Shown: positions 1 through 6,569 of the stretch, piece by piece
Numbering within the stretch: the first letter of the stretch is position 1
Layout: every line of letters begins with the position of its first letter
Assembly (NCBI GenBank): GCA_027069365.1
Contig: JALXES010000014.1
Coordinates: forward strand, 1-8,408
Direction of reading: 5' to 3'
Length of the DNA: 8,408 bases
Origin: Candidatus Moraniibacteriota bacterium
Lineage (GTDB): Bacteria; Patescibacteriota; Minisyncoccia; Moranbacterales; GCA-2747515
Position numbers and translations under genes: made by a program
The notes under the pieces: model-generated
Seen by the model: the letters and a program-made list of their open reading frames with translations, nothing else
Told to the model about the DNA's origin: nothing
Databases searched by the model: none

Positions 1-500
1 AGGTCTGCAGCAAGCGCCTTGGTGCGCGCGGCAACCTCCTTCTGCGTGAGTTTGTCCATCTTATTCATGACCAAGATGACGTGGTGTCCTTGCTGTTGCG
101 CCAGCGTGAGCATTTCGCGGTCAAAGTCACGCAGTCCCGCCTTGGCATCCACCACAAGCACCACTGCCGCCGGACGCACTTCCTCCGGGCTGGTAAGGTA
201 CCACAGAATCATCCGGCGCAATTTCTCTCGCGCCTTGAGGGATGTCTTGGCATAGCCATAGCCGGGAAGGTCTACGAAGTAGAACGCGTCGTTGATGAGG
301 AAAAAGTTAATCTGCAATGTCTTGCCCGGTGTGCTGCTGGTTTTAACGAGATTCTTTTTTTGTGTGAGGACGTTGATGACGCTGGACTTCCCCACATTGG
401 AGCGCCCCACAAATGCAATCTGCGCGCGGTGACTCTCGCGTGCGAGAAACTCCGTGGATCCAATAACCCCGCGAACAAATTCTGCGCTTGTGATGTGCAT
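1..500 (-). CDS. engB: Ribosome biogenesis GTP-binding protein EngB/YihA/YsxC (3' end outside window)
   Basis: TRAFAC-class GTPase needed for assembly of the large ribosomal subunit in the cytoplasm. I translated the minus strand from the ATG at 500; about 166 codons are present and the C-terminus lies beyond position 1. The N-terminus gives MHITSAEFVRGV, the usual family opening. The G1/P-loop GRSNVGKSS is at about residues 33-41, followed by a switch region with TSSTPGKT, then G3 DLPGYGYAK near residue 80 (the family signature) and G4 NKMDK near residue 149. The family usually has TKxDK at G4, so Asn in first position is a mild variant but normal for GTPases in general. It starts 3 bases after the stop of the upstream membrane-protein gene, so it is probably cotranscribed and translationally coupled; no Shine-Dalgarno sequence is visible. 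The motifs make the family assignment very secure. Confidence 0.95.
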   Translation of the reverse strand, partial: MHITSAEFVRGVIGSTEFLARESHRAQIAFVGRSNVGKSSVINVLTQKKNLVKTSSTPGKTLQINFFLINDAFYFVDLPGYGYAKTSLKAREKLRRMILWYLTSPEEVRPAAVVLVVDAKAGLRDFDREMLTLAQQQGHHVILVMNKMDKLTQKEVAARTKALAAD

Positions 501-503
501 AGA

Positions 504-1502
504 TTACTGTGCTTTTGTAGTGCTGTGTGTGTCATTGTGTGCATCGTCGTCAGCCGTGTGCGATGCTTCGTGTGTATCCGCTTCCGTGGTGTTCTCTTCA
601 GTGCTCTCGGCATCACTCTCTGTGTCTGTCTCTTTGGTGTCACGCGCGTGTTCTCCTTGCGCTCCTGTTGGCGCCTCTGCCGCTCCATCATCTTGCGCAC
701 CGGTGGATGCATCGGGCGACGTGTGCGCCGCGGCACTCTCTTTGAGCCGCGCATACAGCGTGCGATATGTACGTACCATGACAATCAGTGACAGCGGCAC
801 TGTGATGATAAGCCCAATACCAAATGCCATCATGCCAAGTATGTTGATAAAAACGATGACTATCATAAGTGCCAACAGACGCAGCTTTACGCCGCGCGTC
901 AGCAGGCTGCTTGCACGCAGCGCCGCAAATGCATTCATGTTACGATCCACAATGACATAGGGCGCAAACATGAAGCGCAACGCGACGTAGACAATAGCAA
1001 ACACTGTCAGAAAAAACCACGTCACCATCGCTATGAATGCAAGCATCATGTTGATATGGAGGGCCGCTGCCACACCCGCCTGCAGACTATCGTATGGAAA
1101 AGTGCCACTACCACCCAATGATACGCCCAGTATGCCAGTAAAGAACAGTACAATGGACATCATCGCCATACCCACCACAATCACTACCATGACAATCTGA
1201 AAAACGATGTACCATACGACATGCTGCGCCGGCGGGATGATGTCATCAAAGCGTGCGCCGTTGCCGTCCACAAAGCGCAGTAGCACGCGCAGCACGCCAA
1301 CAGCAACAATTGCGTTAATCAGTGTGCCCGTGATAATCCCAACAAGCGCAAATGCGCCGTCACCGCTCTCCAGCATGCCGGCAAACATCTGAGCGCCAAT
1401 GATTGCCGCTACGATACCGAGGAAGAACCAGGTATTCTGTGTAAGGTCTTCCCAGGCCTGCGTGAACAGTGCGGTGAGCGAAAGTGAGTGTGTCTGTGTC
1501 AT
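504..1502 (-). CDS. Polytopic membrane protein, GPDPase-membrane-domain/DUF975-like, with acidic C-terminal tail
   Basis: A 332-residue integral membrane protein. Hydrophobic segments lie at about residues 25-43, 50-75, 96-127 (probably one long or two short helices), 148-180 and 207-245, giving roughly six membrane passes. The segment before the last membrane region, DRNMNAFAALRASSLLTRG (186-204), resembles the conserved stretch 'D...ALKAS..L.RG' of the YciC/GPDPase-membrane-domain and DUF975-type proteins; that resemblance is from memory. Residues 255-332 form a hydrophilic tail rich in T, S, A, E, D and H, with no hydrophobic stretch, probably disordered. The gene lies between parB (10-base gap) and engB (3-base gap), so cotranscription is likely. 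The biochemical role is unknown. There is no Shine-Dalgarno motif before the ATG at 1502. Confidence 0.85.
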   Translation of the reverse strand: MTQTHSLSLTALFTQAWEDLTQNTWFFLGIVAAIIGAQMFAGMLESGDGAFALVGIITGTLINAIVAVGVLRVLLRFVDGNGARFDDIIPPAQHVVWYIVFQIVMVVIVVGMAMMSIVLFFTGILGVSLGGSGTFPYDSLQAGVAAALHINMMLAFIAMVTWFFLTVFAIVYVALRFMFAPYVIVDRNMNAFAALRASSLLTRGVKLRLLALMIVIVFINILGMMAFGIGLIITVPLSLIVMVRTYRTLYARLKESAAAHTSPDASTGAQDDGAAEAPTGAQGEHARDTKETDTESDAESTEENTTEADTHEASHTADDDAHNDTHSTTKAQ

Positions 1503-1512
1503 ATGCGTATTG

Positions 1513-2469
1513 TTATTGTGATGTTTCTATTGCTTGGAGTTTGTCTACCAACCGCCGCAAGTCCTCCGGTGCGTAGTAGTCAATGACCACGCGCCCGCCG
1601 CGCCCTTTGGGTGTGATTGTCACACGTGTGTCCAGTGCCTGTGAGAGCGCACTTTGTGCCGTGGCCACCGCCGGCACAACCGGCGTTTTTGTCGTTGCTG
1701 CGCGCGTGCTTGCGACACCCTGCGCACGCTTGGCGCGCGCCTCGGCCTGACGCACCGTGAGGTGTTCTTTGGTGATAAGGCGAAAGAGTGCATGCTGTGC
1801 CTCCGTGTCTTCCAGCGAGAGGATGACCTTGGCGTGGCCCTCACTGATGGTGCCCTCGCTCAGCGCCTTGAGGATAGTAATCGGCAGCGTCAGCAGACGC
1901 AGGCGGTTTGCCACGACACTGCGGCTCTTGCCGACACGCTGCGCAACCTCCTCCTGCGACAGTCCATACGTGTGCGCAAGTTTCTGATACGCCTTGGCCT
2001 CTTCAATCACATTCAAGTCGTGGCGCTGGATGTTTTCAATAAGTGCCAGCTCCATCTTTTGGCGCTCGTCGGCATCACGCACAATCGCCGGCACTTCTGT
2101 GAGGCCCGCACGCTGCGCCGCGCGAAACCGTCGCTCTCCGGCAATGAGCTCATAGGTGCCATCACTGCGCGCTGTGACCACAAGTGGTTGCAAGATACCG
2201 TGCTCACCAATAGAGGCGGCAAGCTCGGCAAGCTTCTCTTTGTCAAACGTCAAACGTGGCTGGTGAGGGTTGGCGATGATATCTGTGATGGCAATGGTTT
2301 GCACAACTGTGCCAACCGACGACTGTGCCACTGAGTCCGCATCAGCCACCGGCACGTCGGCATCTGCGTGCTGTGCGGCAGCTGTGCGCTGCTGTACGCC
2401 GGCGGTCTGTGTGTTTTTTTGTGGGATGAGCGAGGAGAGCCCGCGCCCAAGGCCAAATTCCTGTGCCAT
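1513..2469 (-). CDS. parB: Chromosome-partitioning protein ParB (Spo0J/Noc family CTPase clamp)
   Basis: Binds parS sites near the replication origin, closes as a CTP-dependent sliding clamp, and stimulates ParA. The protein has 318 residues, slightly longer than the usual 280-300. The N-terminal GLGRGLSSLIP (6-16) is the conserved ParA-contacting peptide. Residues 17-57 are a variable Ala/Asp/Gln-rich linker. The ParB/Srx domain carries NPHQPR (67-72), the CTP-binding GERRFRAAQ (111-119) and ENIQRHDLN (145-153). The helix-turn-helix is at about 170-192 (LSQEEVAQRVGKSRSVVANR). A second Ala/Thr-rich linker (250-275) precedes the C-terminal dimerisation domain (278-318, GRGGRVVIDYYAPEDLRRLV). 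It starts 12 bases after the parA stop. There is no Shine-Dalgarno sequence; instead TATACA sits six bases before the ATG. All family motifs are intact. Confidence 0.97.
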   Translation of the reverse strand: MAQEFGLGRGLSSLIPQKNTQTAGVQQRTAAAQHADADVPVADADSVAQSSVGTVVQTIAITDIIANPHQPRLTFDKEKLAELAASIGEHGILQPLVVTARSDGTYELIAGERRFRAAQRAGLTEVPAIVRDADERQKMELALIENIQRHDLNVIEEAKAYQKLAHTYGLSQEEVAQRVGKSRSVVANRLRLLTLPITILKALSEGTISEGHAKVILSLEDTEAQHALFRLITKEHLTVRQAEARAKRAQGVASTRAATTKTPVVPAVATAQSALSQALDTRVTITPKGRGGRVVIDYYAPEDLRRLVDKLQAIETSQ

Positions 2470-2475
2470 GATATG

Positions 2476-2481
2476 TGTATA
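2476..2481 (-). promoter_or_regulatory. Candidate -10 box giving a leaderless parB transcript
   Basis: On the minus strand TATACA (2481 to 2476) is followed by six bases (CATATC) and the parB ATG at 2469. A start point 6-7 bases after a -10 box would fall on the A of the ATG. No good -35 box is seen, and the hexamer is directly preceded by TAG, the parA stop codon. The same spacing occurs before parA, which raises confidence a little. Confidence 0.4.
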
Positions 2482-3249
2482 CTAGAGATTACTACGCTGC
2501 ATAATTTCCTTTGCCGCCGCCTTGTAGGCGCGTGCGCCTTTGGAGAGTGCGTCAAACGCCATGATAGACTTGCCAAAACCCGGCGCCTCCGCCAACCGCA
2601 CGCTGCGCGGAATCACACTCTCAAAGACATAACCCGGAAAGTGCGCGCGCATCTCACGCACCACCTGGCGTGACAGACGATTGCGACGGTCATACATCGT
2701 GATAAGCGCCCCCATAATCGTCAGCTGTGGGCTGAGATTCTCCCGCACAAGGTCAATTGTCTCCAGAAGCTGACTGAGACCCTCCAGTGCATAGTACTCC
2801 GCCTGCACGGGAATGATAATGCTGTCAGAGGCCACAAGTCCGTTGACAGTGAGAAGCCCCAGTGATGGCGGCGAGTCAATGAGGATATAGTCAAACTGTG
2901 TACGTACCTGCGCGAGCACATCACGCAAGCGAAACTCGCGGTTGTCCATGTGTACCAGATCAATGTTCGCACCGGCCAGATCCGGTGTTGCCGGCAGGAG
3001 ACTCAGACCCTTCTGCTGTGTTGGCATGATGTAGGCTGCCGGCGAGTACCCGCCAATCATCGCGTCGTAGAGCGTGCGCTGCTGTGCACGCGGGTCCACA
3101 CCCAGTCCGCTGGAGGCATTGCCCTGTGGGTCCAAATCCACAAGCAGCACAAACTTCCCCGCCGCCGCCAAATACGTCGCGAGGTTGACGGTGGATGTCG
3201 TCTTGCCAACGCCACCCTTCTGATTGACCAGTGAGATAATCTGTGCCAT
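2482..3249 (-). CDS. parA: Chromosome-partitioning ATPase ParA (Soj family)
   Basis: Walker-type ATPase that binds DNA non-specifically as an ATP-bound dimer and, with ParB, moves and separates replicated origins. At 255 residues it has the normal length for a chromosomal Soj protein. The deviant Walker A is KGGVGKTT (11-18) with the signature Lys11. VDLDPQGN (37-44) is the A' motif. Walker B is YILIDSPPS (121-129), with the catalytic-site Asp125. The segment RNRLSRQV (189-196) and IPRSVRLAEAP (213-223) match the conserved C-terminal region that includes DNA-contacting basic residues. There is no N-terminal helix-turn-helix domain, so it is the small chromosomal type and not a P1-like plasmid ParA. 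It follows rpoD by 38 bases and precedes parB by 12. Its start shows no Shine-Dalgarno sequence but an extended -10 box at leaderless spacing. Confidence 0.97.
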   Translation of the reverse strand: MAQIISLVNQKGGVGKTTSTVNLATYLAAAGKFVLLVDLDPQGNASSGLGVDPRAQQRTLYDAMIGGYSPAAYIMPTQQKGLSLLPATPDLAGANIDLVHMDNREFRLRDVLAQVRTQFDYILIDSPPSLGLLTVNGLVASDSIIIPVQAEYYALEGLSQLLETIDLVRENLSPQLTIMGALITMYDRRNRLSRQVVREMRAHFPGYVFESVIPRSVRLAEAPGFGKSIMAFDALSKGARAYKAAAKEIMQRSNL

Positions 3250-3255
3250 GTCTTC

Positions 3256-3264
3256 AGTATACCA
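3256..3264 (-). promoter_or_regulatory. Candidate extended -10 promoter for leaderless parA transcript
   Basis: Reading the minus strand, TGGTATACT (3264 to 3256) is an extended -10 element (TGn plus TATACT, five of six bases of the consensus). Six bases (GAAGAC) separate it from the ATG at 3249, so transcription would begin at or next to the start codon. No -35 hexamer is found at 16-18 bases, as is common for extended -10 promoters. The element lies in the 38-base rpoD-parA gap. Confidence 0.5.
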
Positions 3265-3287
3265 CTTTCTCTGACTCTCCGCCGCAC

Positions 3288-4793
3288 CTAGTAGTCTTTT
3301 AGCTTATTCAACACATCGTGATTGCGGATGCGCTCCAATGCCTTGGCTTCAATCTGGCGAATGCGCTCACGTGTCACGCCAAACATCTTGCCCACTTCCT
3401 CCAACGTGTGTGTCACACCGTCTACGAGACCAAAGCGAATTTCCAAAATCTTGCGCTCGCGCGGTGCCAAATCCACGAGCACTTCCGCGACGTGCTCCTG
3501 CAAGAGCTTGTACGACGCGCTCTGGTGGGGCATGACAGTTTCCGTATCCTCAATGAAGTCACCAAGCACGCTGTCATCATCGTTCTCACCCACTGATGTC
3601 TCCAGCGAGACGGTGTCCTGTGAAATTTTCTGGATGTGGCGCACTTTCTCTACGGGGATATCCATCTCTTGTGCCACCTCCTCCGGTAGCGGTTCGCGTC
3701 CGAGCTCCTGCACTAGTCGCCGCACGATCTGCATGTACTTATTGATGGTCTCCACCATGTGCACCGGGATGCGAATGGTCCGGCTCTGGTCTGCCAGCGC
3801 ACGCGTGATGGCCTGACGAATCCACCACGTCGCATAGGTAGAGAATTTGAAGCCCTTGCGGTAGTCAAACTTCTCCACCGCGCGGAACAGTCCGATATTG
3901 CCCTCCTGCACGAGGTCCAGCAGCGAGAGGTTTGGCGAGCGTCCCACGTACTTCTTGGCGATACTCACCACGAGACGCAGGTTTGCCTCCGTGAGTTTTT
4001 GGCGCGCAATCTGGTCACCCTTCTCAATGCGCTTGGCCAAATCAATTTCCTCCTGCGCAGAGAGTAGCGGCACACGTCCAATCTCTCGCAAGTACATCTG
4101 CACCAAGTCCTTGGTATCACCTTCTTCCTGCAGCGCGTGCTGTTGCTGCCCCAGCATGTTGGTCGCAGGTTTTTTGTGCGCCTGCTTCTTTTTGTGAGAC
4201 GCCCGGTGCTTATCTACTGCAGCGTCTTTGTCTACGTGCAAGATATCGTCTGAATTGACAATTCTAATCCCCAACTCATCAAACTGCATGTATAGATCTT
4301 CCAGGTGCTCCAAGTGCTGCTCCACATCCGGCATGATGTGAATAACCTCGTCCTCCGTCACAAAGCCGCGTTGCTTACCGCGGCGCATTAGTTCATCAAT
4401 CACGGTCTGCGCATCTTTCTTCTGTGCGTCTTCTTTCGTAGGCGTCACACTCTTTGCGGTAGCGCTACGACGGGTTGTGCGCGACGTCTTCTTTGGTGAG
4501 TTCTTTGCAGTTGTACGCGTTTTCTGTGTGCTCTTCTTCACAGCGTTCCTTGCCGCTTTCTTTACTGCCTTCTTCACGGCTTTCTTTGCAGATGTCTTCG
4601 CAACCTTCTTCGCAGCTTTCTTTACCACCTTCTTTGTCGCTTTTTTTGCCACTTTCTTTGCTGCCTTCTTTACCACAGACCTCTTGACGGCTTTCTTTGT
4701 CACTTTTTTTACCCTCTTCTTTGCTGCTTTCTTTTTTGCTGTTTTCTTTGCGGTAGTGCGTGTGGCACGACGCGCGCGGTGTGTTGTCGCCAT
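3288..4793 (-). CDS. rpoD: Primary RNA polymerase sigma-70 factor RpoD/SigA with lysine-rich N-terminal extension
   Basis: Housekeeping sigma factor that directs RNA polymerase to -35/-10 promoters. It has 501 residues against about 370 for a compact SigA; the excess is an N-terminal Lys/Ala/Thr/Arg-rich extension (residues 1 to about 120). Region 1.1 follows (about 128-183, [18 protein letters not shown]...LGIRIV), then a Lys/His-rich linker (195-210). Region 1.2 is at 226-260 ([21 protein letters not shown]) and region 2 at 264-340 with the promoter-melting [13 protein letters not shown] (317-329). Region 3 lies at about 341-420. Region 4 lies at about 432-490, with the -35-binding helix-turn-helix [20 protein letters not shown] (463-482). 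There is no large insert between regions 1.2 and 2, as in Gram-positive SigA. The ATG at 4793 is preceded by GAGAG, at best a weak Shine-Dalgarno match. The core is intact, so this is the functional primary sigma factor. Confidence 0.97.
   Translation of the reverse strand: MATTHRARRATRTTAKKTAKKKAAKKRVKKVTKKAVKRSVVKKAAKKVAKKATKKVVKKAAKKVAKTSAKKAVKKAVKKAARNAVKKSTQKTRTTAKNSPKKTSRTTRRSATAKSVTPTKEDAQKKDAQTVIDELMRRGKQRGFVTEDEVIHIMPDVEQHLEHLEDLYMQFDELGIRIVNSDDILHVDKDAAVDKHRASHKKKQAHKKPATNMLGQQQHALQEEGDTKDLVQMYLREIGRVPLLSAQEEIDLAKRIEKGDQIARQKLTEANLRLVVSIAKKYVGRSPNLSLLDLVQEGNIGLFRAVEKFDYRKGFKFSTYATWWIRQAITRALADQSRTIRIPVHMVETINKYMQIVRRLVQELGREPLPEEVAQEMDIPVEKVRHIQKISQDTVSLETSVGENDDDSVLGDFIEDTETVMPHQSASYKLLQEHVAEVLVDLAPRERKILEIRFGLVDGVTHTLEEVGKMFGVTRERIRQIEAKALERIRNHDVLNKLKDY
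4533..4676 (-). repeat. Twelve 12-bp units encoding xxKK tetrapeptides in the RpoD N-terminus
   Basis: Residues 40-87 of RpoD are twelve consecutive tetrapeptides of the form x-x-K-K, where x is mostly Ala or Val ([16 protein letters not shown] and so on). Two units are degenerate (VAKT and AARN). The DNA is a polypyrimidine-rich 12-bp repeat on the plus strand with many synonymous differences between copies, so the peptide pattern rather than the DNA seems to be kept. Lys/Ala repeats of this kind resemble histone H1 tails and bacterial H1-like proteins such as HctB and AlgP. Confidence 0.9.
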
Positions 4794-4996
4794 AAACTCT
4801 CACGATAAAGAATTACCACCCTGTGTACACAATTGCACACAGACATATGCTCTGTAGCCACCCTTTCGCGGGGCACGGTGCACTGCACTCCATGCAGGCA
4901 AATAACGGCTACACAAAGGATGTCGCCTAATCTGCGACTCTCAATAGTTTCATTGTATATCAAAAAGGCACTTGCGCCTAGTCCGCAGAAAACTTA
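4794..4996. other. Divergent intergenic region between rpoD and the plus-strand envelope genes
   Basis: About 200 bases without a convincing gene or RNA. It must hold the rpoD promoter, but no strong one stands out: on the minus strand a TATACAAT stretch near 4948-4955 is the best -10 candidate, with no matching -35. A perfect 10-bp palindrome TGTGTACACA (4822-4831), adjoining TTGCACACA, lies 29 bases upstream of the rpoD start and could be a regulator site. AGGC/GCCT arms at about 4966-4979 form only a 4-bp stem. The rest shows nothing recognisable. Confidence 0.5.
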
Positions 4997-5030
4997 TTGA
5001 CAAAGAAATGCACTATGCTAGATTGTTTGC
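4996..5030 (+). repeat. Copy 1 of a duplicated promoter element
   Basis: This 35-base stretch matches 6642-6677 at 32 of 36 aligned columns, with three substitutions and one single-base gap. The match covers the -35 box, the spacer, the -10 box and six further bases. No similarity is seen outside it on either side. Confidence 0.85.
4997..5024 (+). promoter_or_regulatory. Sigma-70 promoter of the Trp-tail protein gene
   Basis: A perfect -35 box TTGACA (4997-5002), a 16-base spacer, and the extended -10 TGCTAGATT (hexamer TAGATT, 5019-5024). The predicted transcription start is near 5031, leaving a leader of about 50 nucleotides to the ATG at 5081. The box also contains a TTG codon that would open the longest reading frame here, but that codon lies inside the promoter and cannot be the translation start. 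Confidence 0.75.
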
Positions 5031-5080
5031 GCGTAGTATGCCACATAGAATTGACACACGAGATGATAACAGCGCCACAC

Positions 5081-5578
5081 ATGAAAAAACTTTTCAGCAA
5101 ACTCTTCAGCAACGTATTTGTCGTTCTCGGTGTTATGGCGCTAACGCCTATTGTTGTTTTTGTTAGCTTTGTCATCTATATGCGTACTACTGGTGGAGAT
5201 CCATCATGGATGATTAGTCCAAACCATGCCACTTACGCCAATCTTTTCTACAATTATAAATGCCTTGCAACAAAAGCAATGGCGCCAAATGAGGGAGAAA
5301 CGAAACAGCAAGCCAAAAAGCGTCTTACCGCTTACACACTTTCTAATATAGAAGAGATGAATATGTCCTATGCCGAGGCGTTGGAGGTATTGGAAGAATC
5401 TCGCCGGCAGTGGTATATTGGCGGCATGGACCATCAGGTAGGTGCATGGAAAAATTGCCACAAAGAAACCATAGACTACTACAACCTCATCATCCCCGCT
5501 GTTGAAGAGAAGGCAAGAAAGGAAAAGACCTGGAGGGATCGATGGAAGGTGTGGAAGCTGTGGGGCGCATGGAAGTAA
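5081..5578 (+). CDS. Unrecognised signal-anchor protein with Trp-rich basic C-terminal tail
   Basis: I do not recognise a family. With the ATG at 5081 the protein has 165 residues. It opens with MKKLFSKLF and one strong hydrophobic segment (about 11-33), giving an N-in signal anchor with the remainder outside the membrane. Residues 60-150 are hydrophilic and predicted helical, with two cysteines (61, 126). The last 15 residues place Trp at 151, 155, 158, 161 and 164 among Arg and Lys, the spacing of one face of an amphipathic helix. An in-frame ATG at 5063 would add six residues (MITAPH). Longer starts back to the TTG at 4997 fall within the promoter. Neither ATG has a Shine-Dalgarno sequence. 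It is the first gene of the plus-strand group and is followed by a separate promoter, so it is probably monocistronic. Confidence 0.7.
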   Translation: MKKLFSKLFSNVFVVLGVMALTPIVVFVSFVIYMRTTGGDPSWMISPNHATYANLFYNYKCLATKAMAPNEGETKQQAKKRLTAYTLSNIEEMNMSYAEALEVLEESRRQWYIGGMDHQVGAWKNCHKETIDYYNLIIPAVEEKARKEKTWRDRWKVWKLWGAWK

Positions 5579-5618
5579 GAAGTTGGCGATTTCCGAAGAA
5601 AAGATGTAGCCAAAAGAG

Positions 5619-5647
5619 TTGATACCTACACGCTCAAATGATAAACT
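5619..5647 (+). promoter_or_regulatory. Sigma-70 promoter of the PsbP-like protein gene
   Basis: The -35 box TTGATA (5619-5624), a 17-base spacer and the extended -10 TGATAAACT (hexamer TAAACT, 5642-5647) lie in the 79-base gap before the next reading frame. The expected start point is about 5654. The spacer is unlike the duplicated promoter found at 4996 and 6642. Confidence 0.6.
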
Positions 5648-5655
5648 CTGAACTA

Positions 5656-5697
5656 ATGTGCAGGACAGCAACTATCAATACTTACAAATACTCATGA
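5656..5697 (+). other. Possible 13-codon leaderless leader ORF overlapping the next start
   Basis: An ATG at 5656 lies one or two bases after the predicted transcription start. It opens 13 codons (MCRTATINTYKYS) closed by a TGA that overlaps the ATG at 5694 as ATGA. This layout would allow termination-reinitiation at the downstream gene, which has no Shine-Dalgarno sequence. It is too short to judge by coding signal. Confidence 0.25.
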
Positions 5698-6470
5698 CGC
5701 TCACACCAAAACGCACAATTGTAACACTGACAATCCTCCTCCTTACAGGTGGCGTTGTGTGGTTTGGATACACTACATACCAACAGCGCACAAAAGAGAC
5801 TACACAGGATACAGTGCAGCGAACCACACAAAACACAACTATCAAAAATACTGTACAAGTACCGCAAGATACTGCCGACGCACAAGCACCGACAACCACA
5901 CAAAGCACCGACAGTACCACAACAACACAACCGCAACCAGACACCAGCATCCACTACAACGCCGATGGCAGTATTGACACATCCAGCTGGAAAGAATACT
6001 GCAATGAGGAATACGGGTTTTGTGTGAAGTATCCGGATGGGTGGGAGGTGGAAAGCTTCTATGCATTATCGCCAGGCTTATCGCTGGGACCGATTGATTG
6101 TAAACAAATGCCAGAGAAGTGTAAAGTAAAATCATTTGCTTTTACTGATGGGGATGTTGATTCGCGAATGTCGGGATTTGTGCTTAATGTTGTTGACAAG
6201 ACACGGGCGGAGGGCTATTCTTTTATAGAGAAAACTACTTGGCATCATGGCGGTTTAATCACCGGATGTGAGATAGGAATTTTGCTGGCAAATAGTGATA
6301 GCAACAGTTTTATTCTATCAACATTCTATCAAAATTTTGACAGCGATGAATATGATCAAAATATCAACAACACCAGATACCTTCAGGACTTAGAACATTC
6401 ATGTAAAAATAACAAGGATATAACAGCAATGATTTTTGATAATATTGCAGAGAGTTTCAGATTGTACTAG
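5694..6470 (+). CDS. Membrane-anchored extracytoplasmic protein with T/Q-rich stalk and PsbP-like domain
   Basis: From the ATG at 5694 the protein has 258 residues. A basic N-terminus (TPKRT) leads into a hydrophobic anchor at about 8-26, then a 50-residue stalk very rich in Thr, Gln, Asn and Asp (33-84), then a globular domain. The domain begins WKEYCNEEYGFCVKYPDGWEVES (99-121, in part), which resembles the opening 'YGF..KYP.GW.V' of PsbP-like domains; it ends with IAESFRLY, like the final strand of that fold. This fold assignment is from memory of the pattern and is moderate only. Six cysteines in the exported part (103, 110, 136, 143, 192, 237) could form three disulfides. A GTG at 5658 would extend the N-terminus by 12 residues, but that would place it almost at the transcription start. 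Base composition becomes distinctly AT-rich toward the 3' end. Function unknown. Confidence 0.75.
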   Translation: MTLTPKRTIVTLTILLLTGGVVWFGYTTYQQRTKETTQDTVQRTTQNTTIKNTVQVPQDTADAQAPTTTQSTDSTTTTQPQPDTSIHYNADGSIDTSSWKEYCNEEYGFCVKYPDGWEVESFYALSPGLSLGPIDCKQMPEKCKVKSFAFTDGDVDSRMSGFVLNVVDKTRAEGYSFIEKTTWHHGGLITGCEIGILLANSDSNSFILSTFYQNFDSDEYDQNINNTRYLQDLEHSCKNNKDITAMIFDNIAESFRLY

Positions 6471-6528
6471 CAGTTGCTCTTCATGAAATATAGAAATTTT
6501 ATTTTTCTGTATTTCTCAAGCGCAACTG
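6471..6528 (+). terminator. Long imperfect hairpin directly after a stop codon, likely terminator
   Basis: The structure starts at the base after the stop codon of the PsbP-like gene. Outer arms CAGTTGC (6471-6477) and GCAACTG (6522-6528) pair perfectly over 7 bp. A short CTT/AAG match and an internal loop follow. Inner arms GAAATATAGAAA (6485-6496) and TTTCTGTATTTC (6504-6515) pair over 12 bp with one G-U, closing a 7-base loop. A broken T-run follows (TTTTGGTTG). Position and shape fit a transcription terminator or 3'-end-stabilising stem, although the T-tract is weaker than in a classical one. A 23-codon ATG frame at 6483-6554 lies mostly in the stem and is probably fortuitous. Confidence 0.5.
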
Positions 6529-6569
6529 TTTTGGTTGTATCTTTTGAACTTTAACAATGAGGTGCTCTT

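Noticed and set aside
81..791. A 236-codon plus-strand open frame across engB and the membrane-protein tail
   Set aside because: It lies antisense to engB, whose GTPase motifs are all intact, and its translation is a low-quality Cys/Arg/Val-rich sequence without domain features.
1621..1630. CACACGTGTG palindrome in parB, and TCACGTG in rpoD at about 3369, as possible parS sites
   Set aside because: parS consensus is a 16-bp TGTTTCACGTGAAACA-like palindrome; only the central CACGTG matches here and the arms do not.
4820..4840. TGTGTACACA and TTGCACACA as DnaA boxes marking oriC
   Set aside because: Each matches the TTATNCACA consensus at only about seven of nine positions, there is no box cluster, no AT-rich unwinding stretch and no dnaA or dnaN nearby.
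4477..4857. A 126-codon plus-strand frame rich in Phe and Ala that looks like a membrane protein
   Set aside because: It is the antisense image of the Lys/Ala tetrapeptide repeats of RpoD (AAG codons read as CTT/TTC); the apparent hydrophobicity is an artefact.
4966..4979. AGGC-N6-GCCT followed by T5 on the minus strand as an intrinsic terminator
   Set aside because: The stem is only 4 bp and no minus-strand gene ends just upstream of it.
4997..5062. Extending the Trp-tail protein to the TTG at 4997 (193 residues)
   Set aside because: That TTG is part of the TTGACA -35 box of a strong promoter whose start point lies near 5031, so the codon would not be in the mRNA.
6483..6554. A 23-codon hydrophobic ORF (MKYRNFIFLY...) after the PsbP-like gene
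   Set aside because: It has no ribosome binding site and lies mostly inside the arms of the long hairpin, so its sequence is explained by the inverted repeat.
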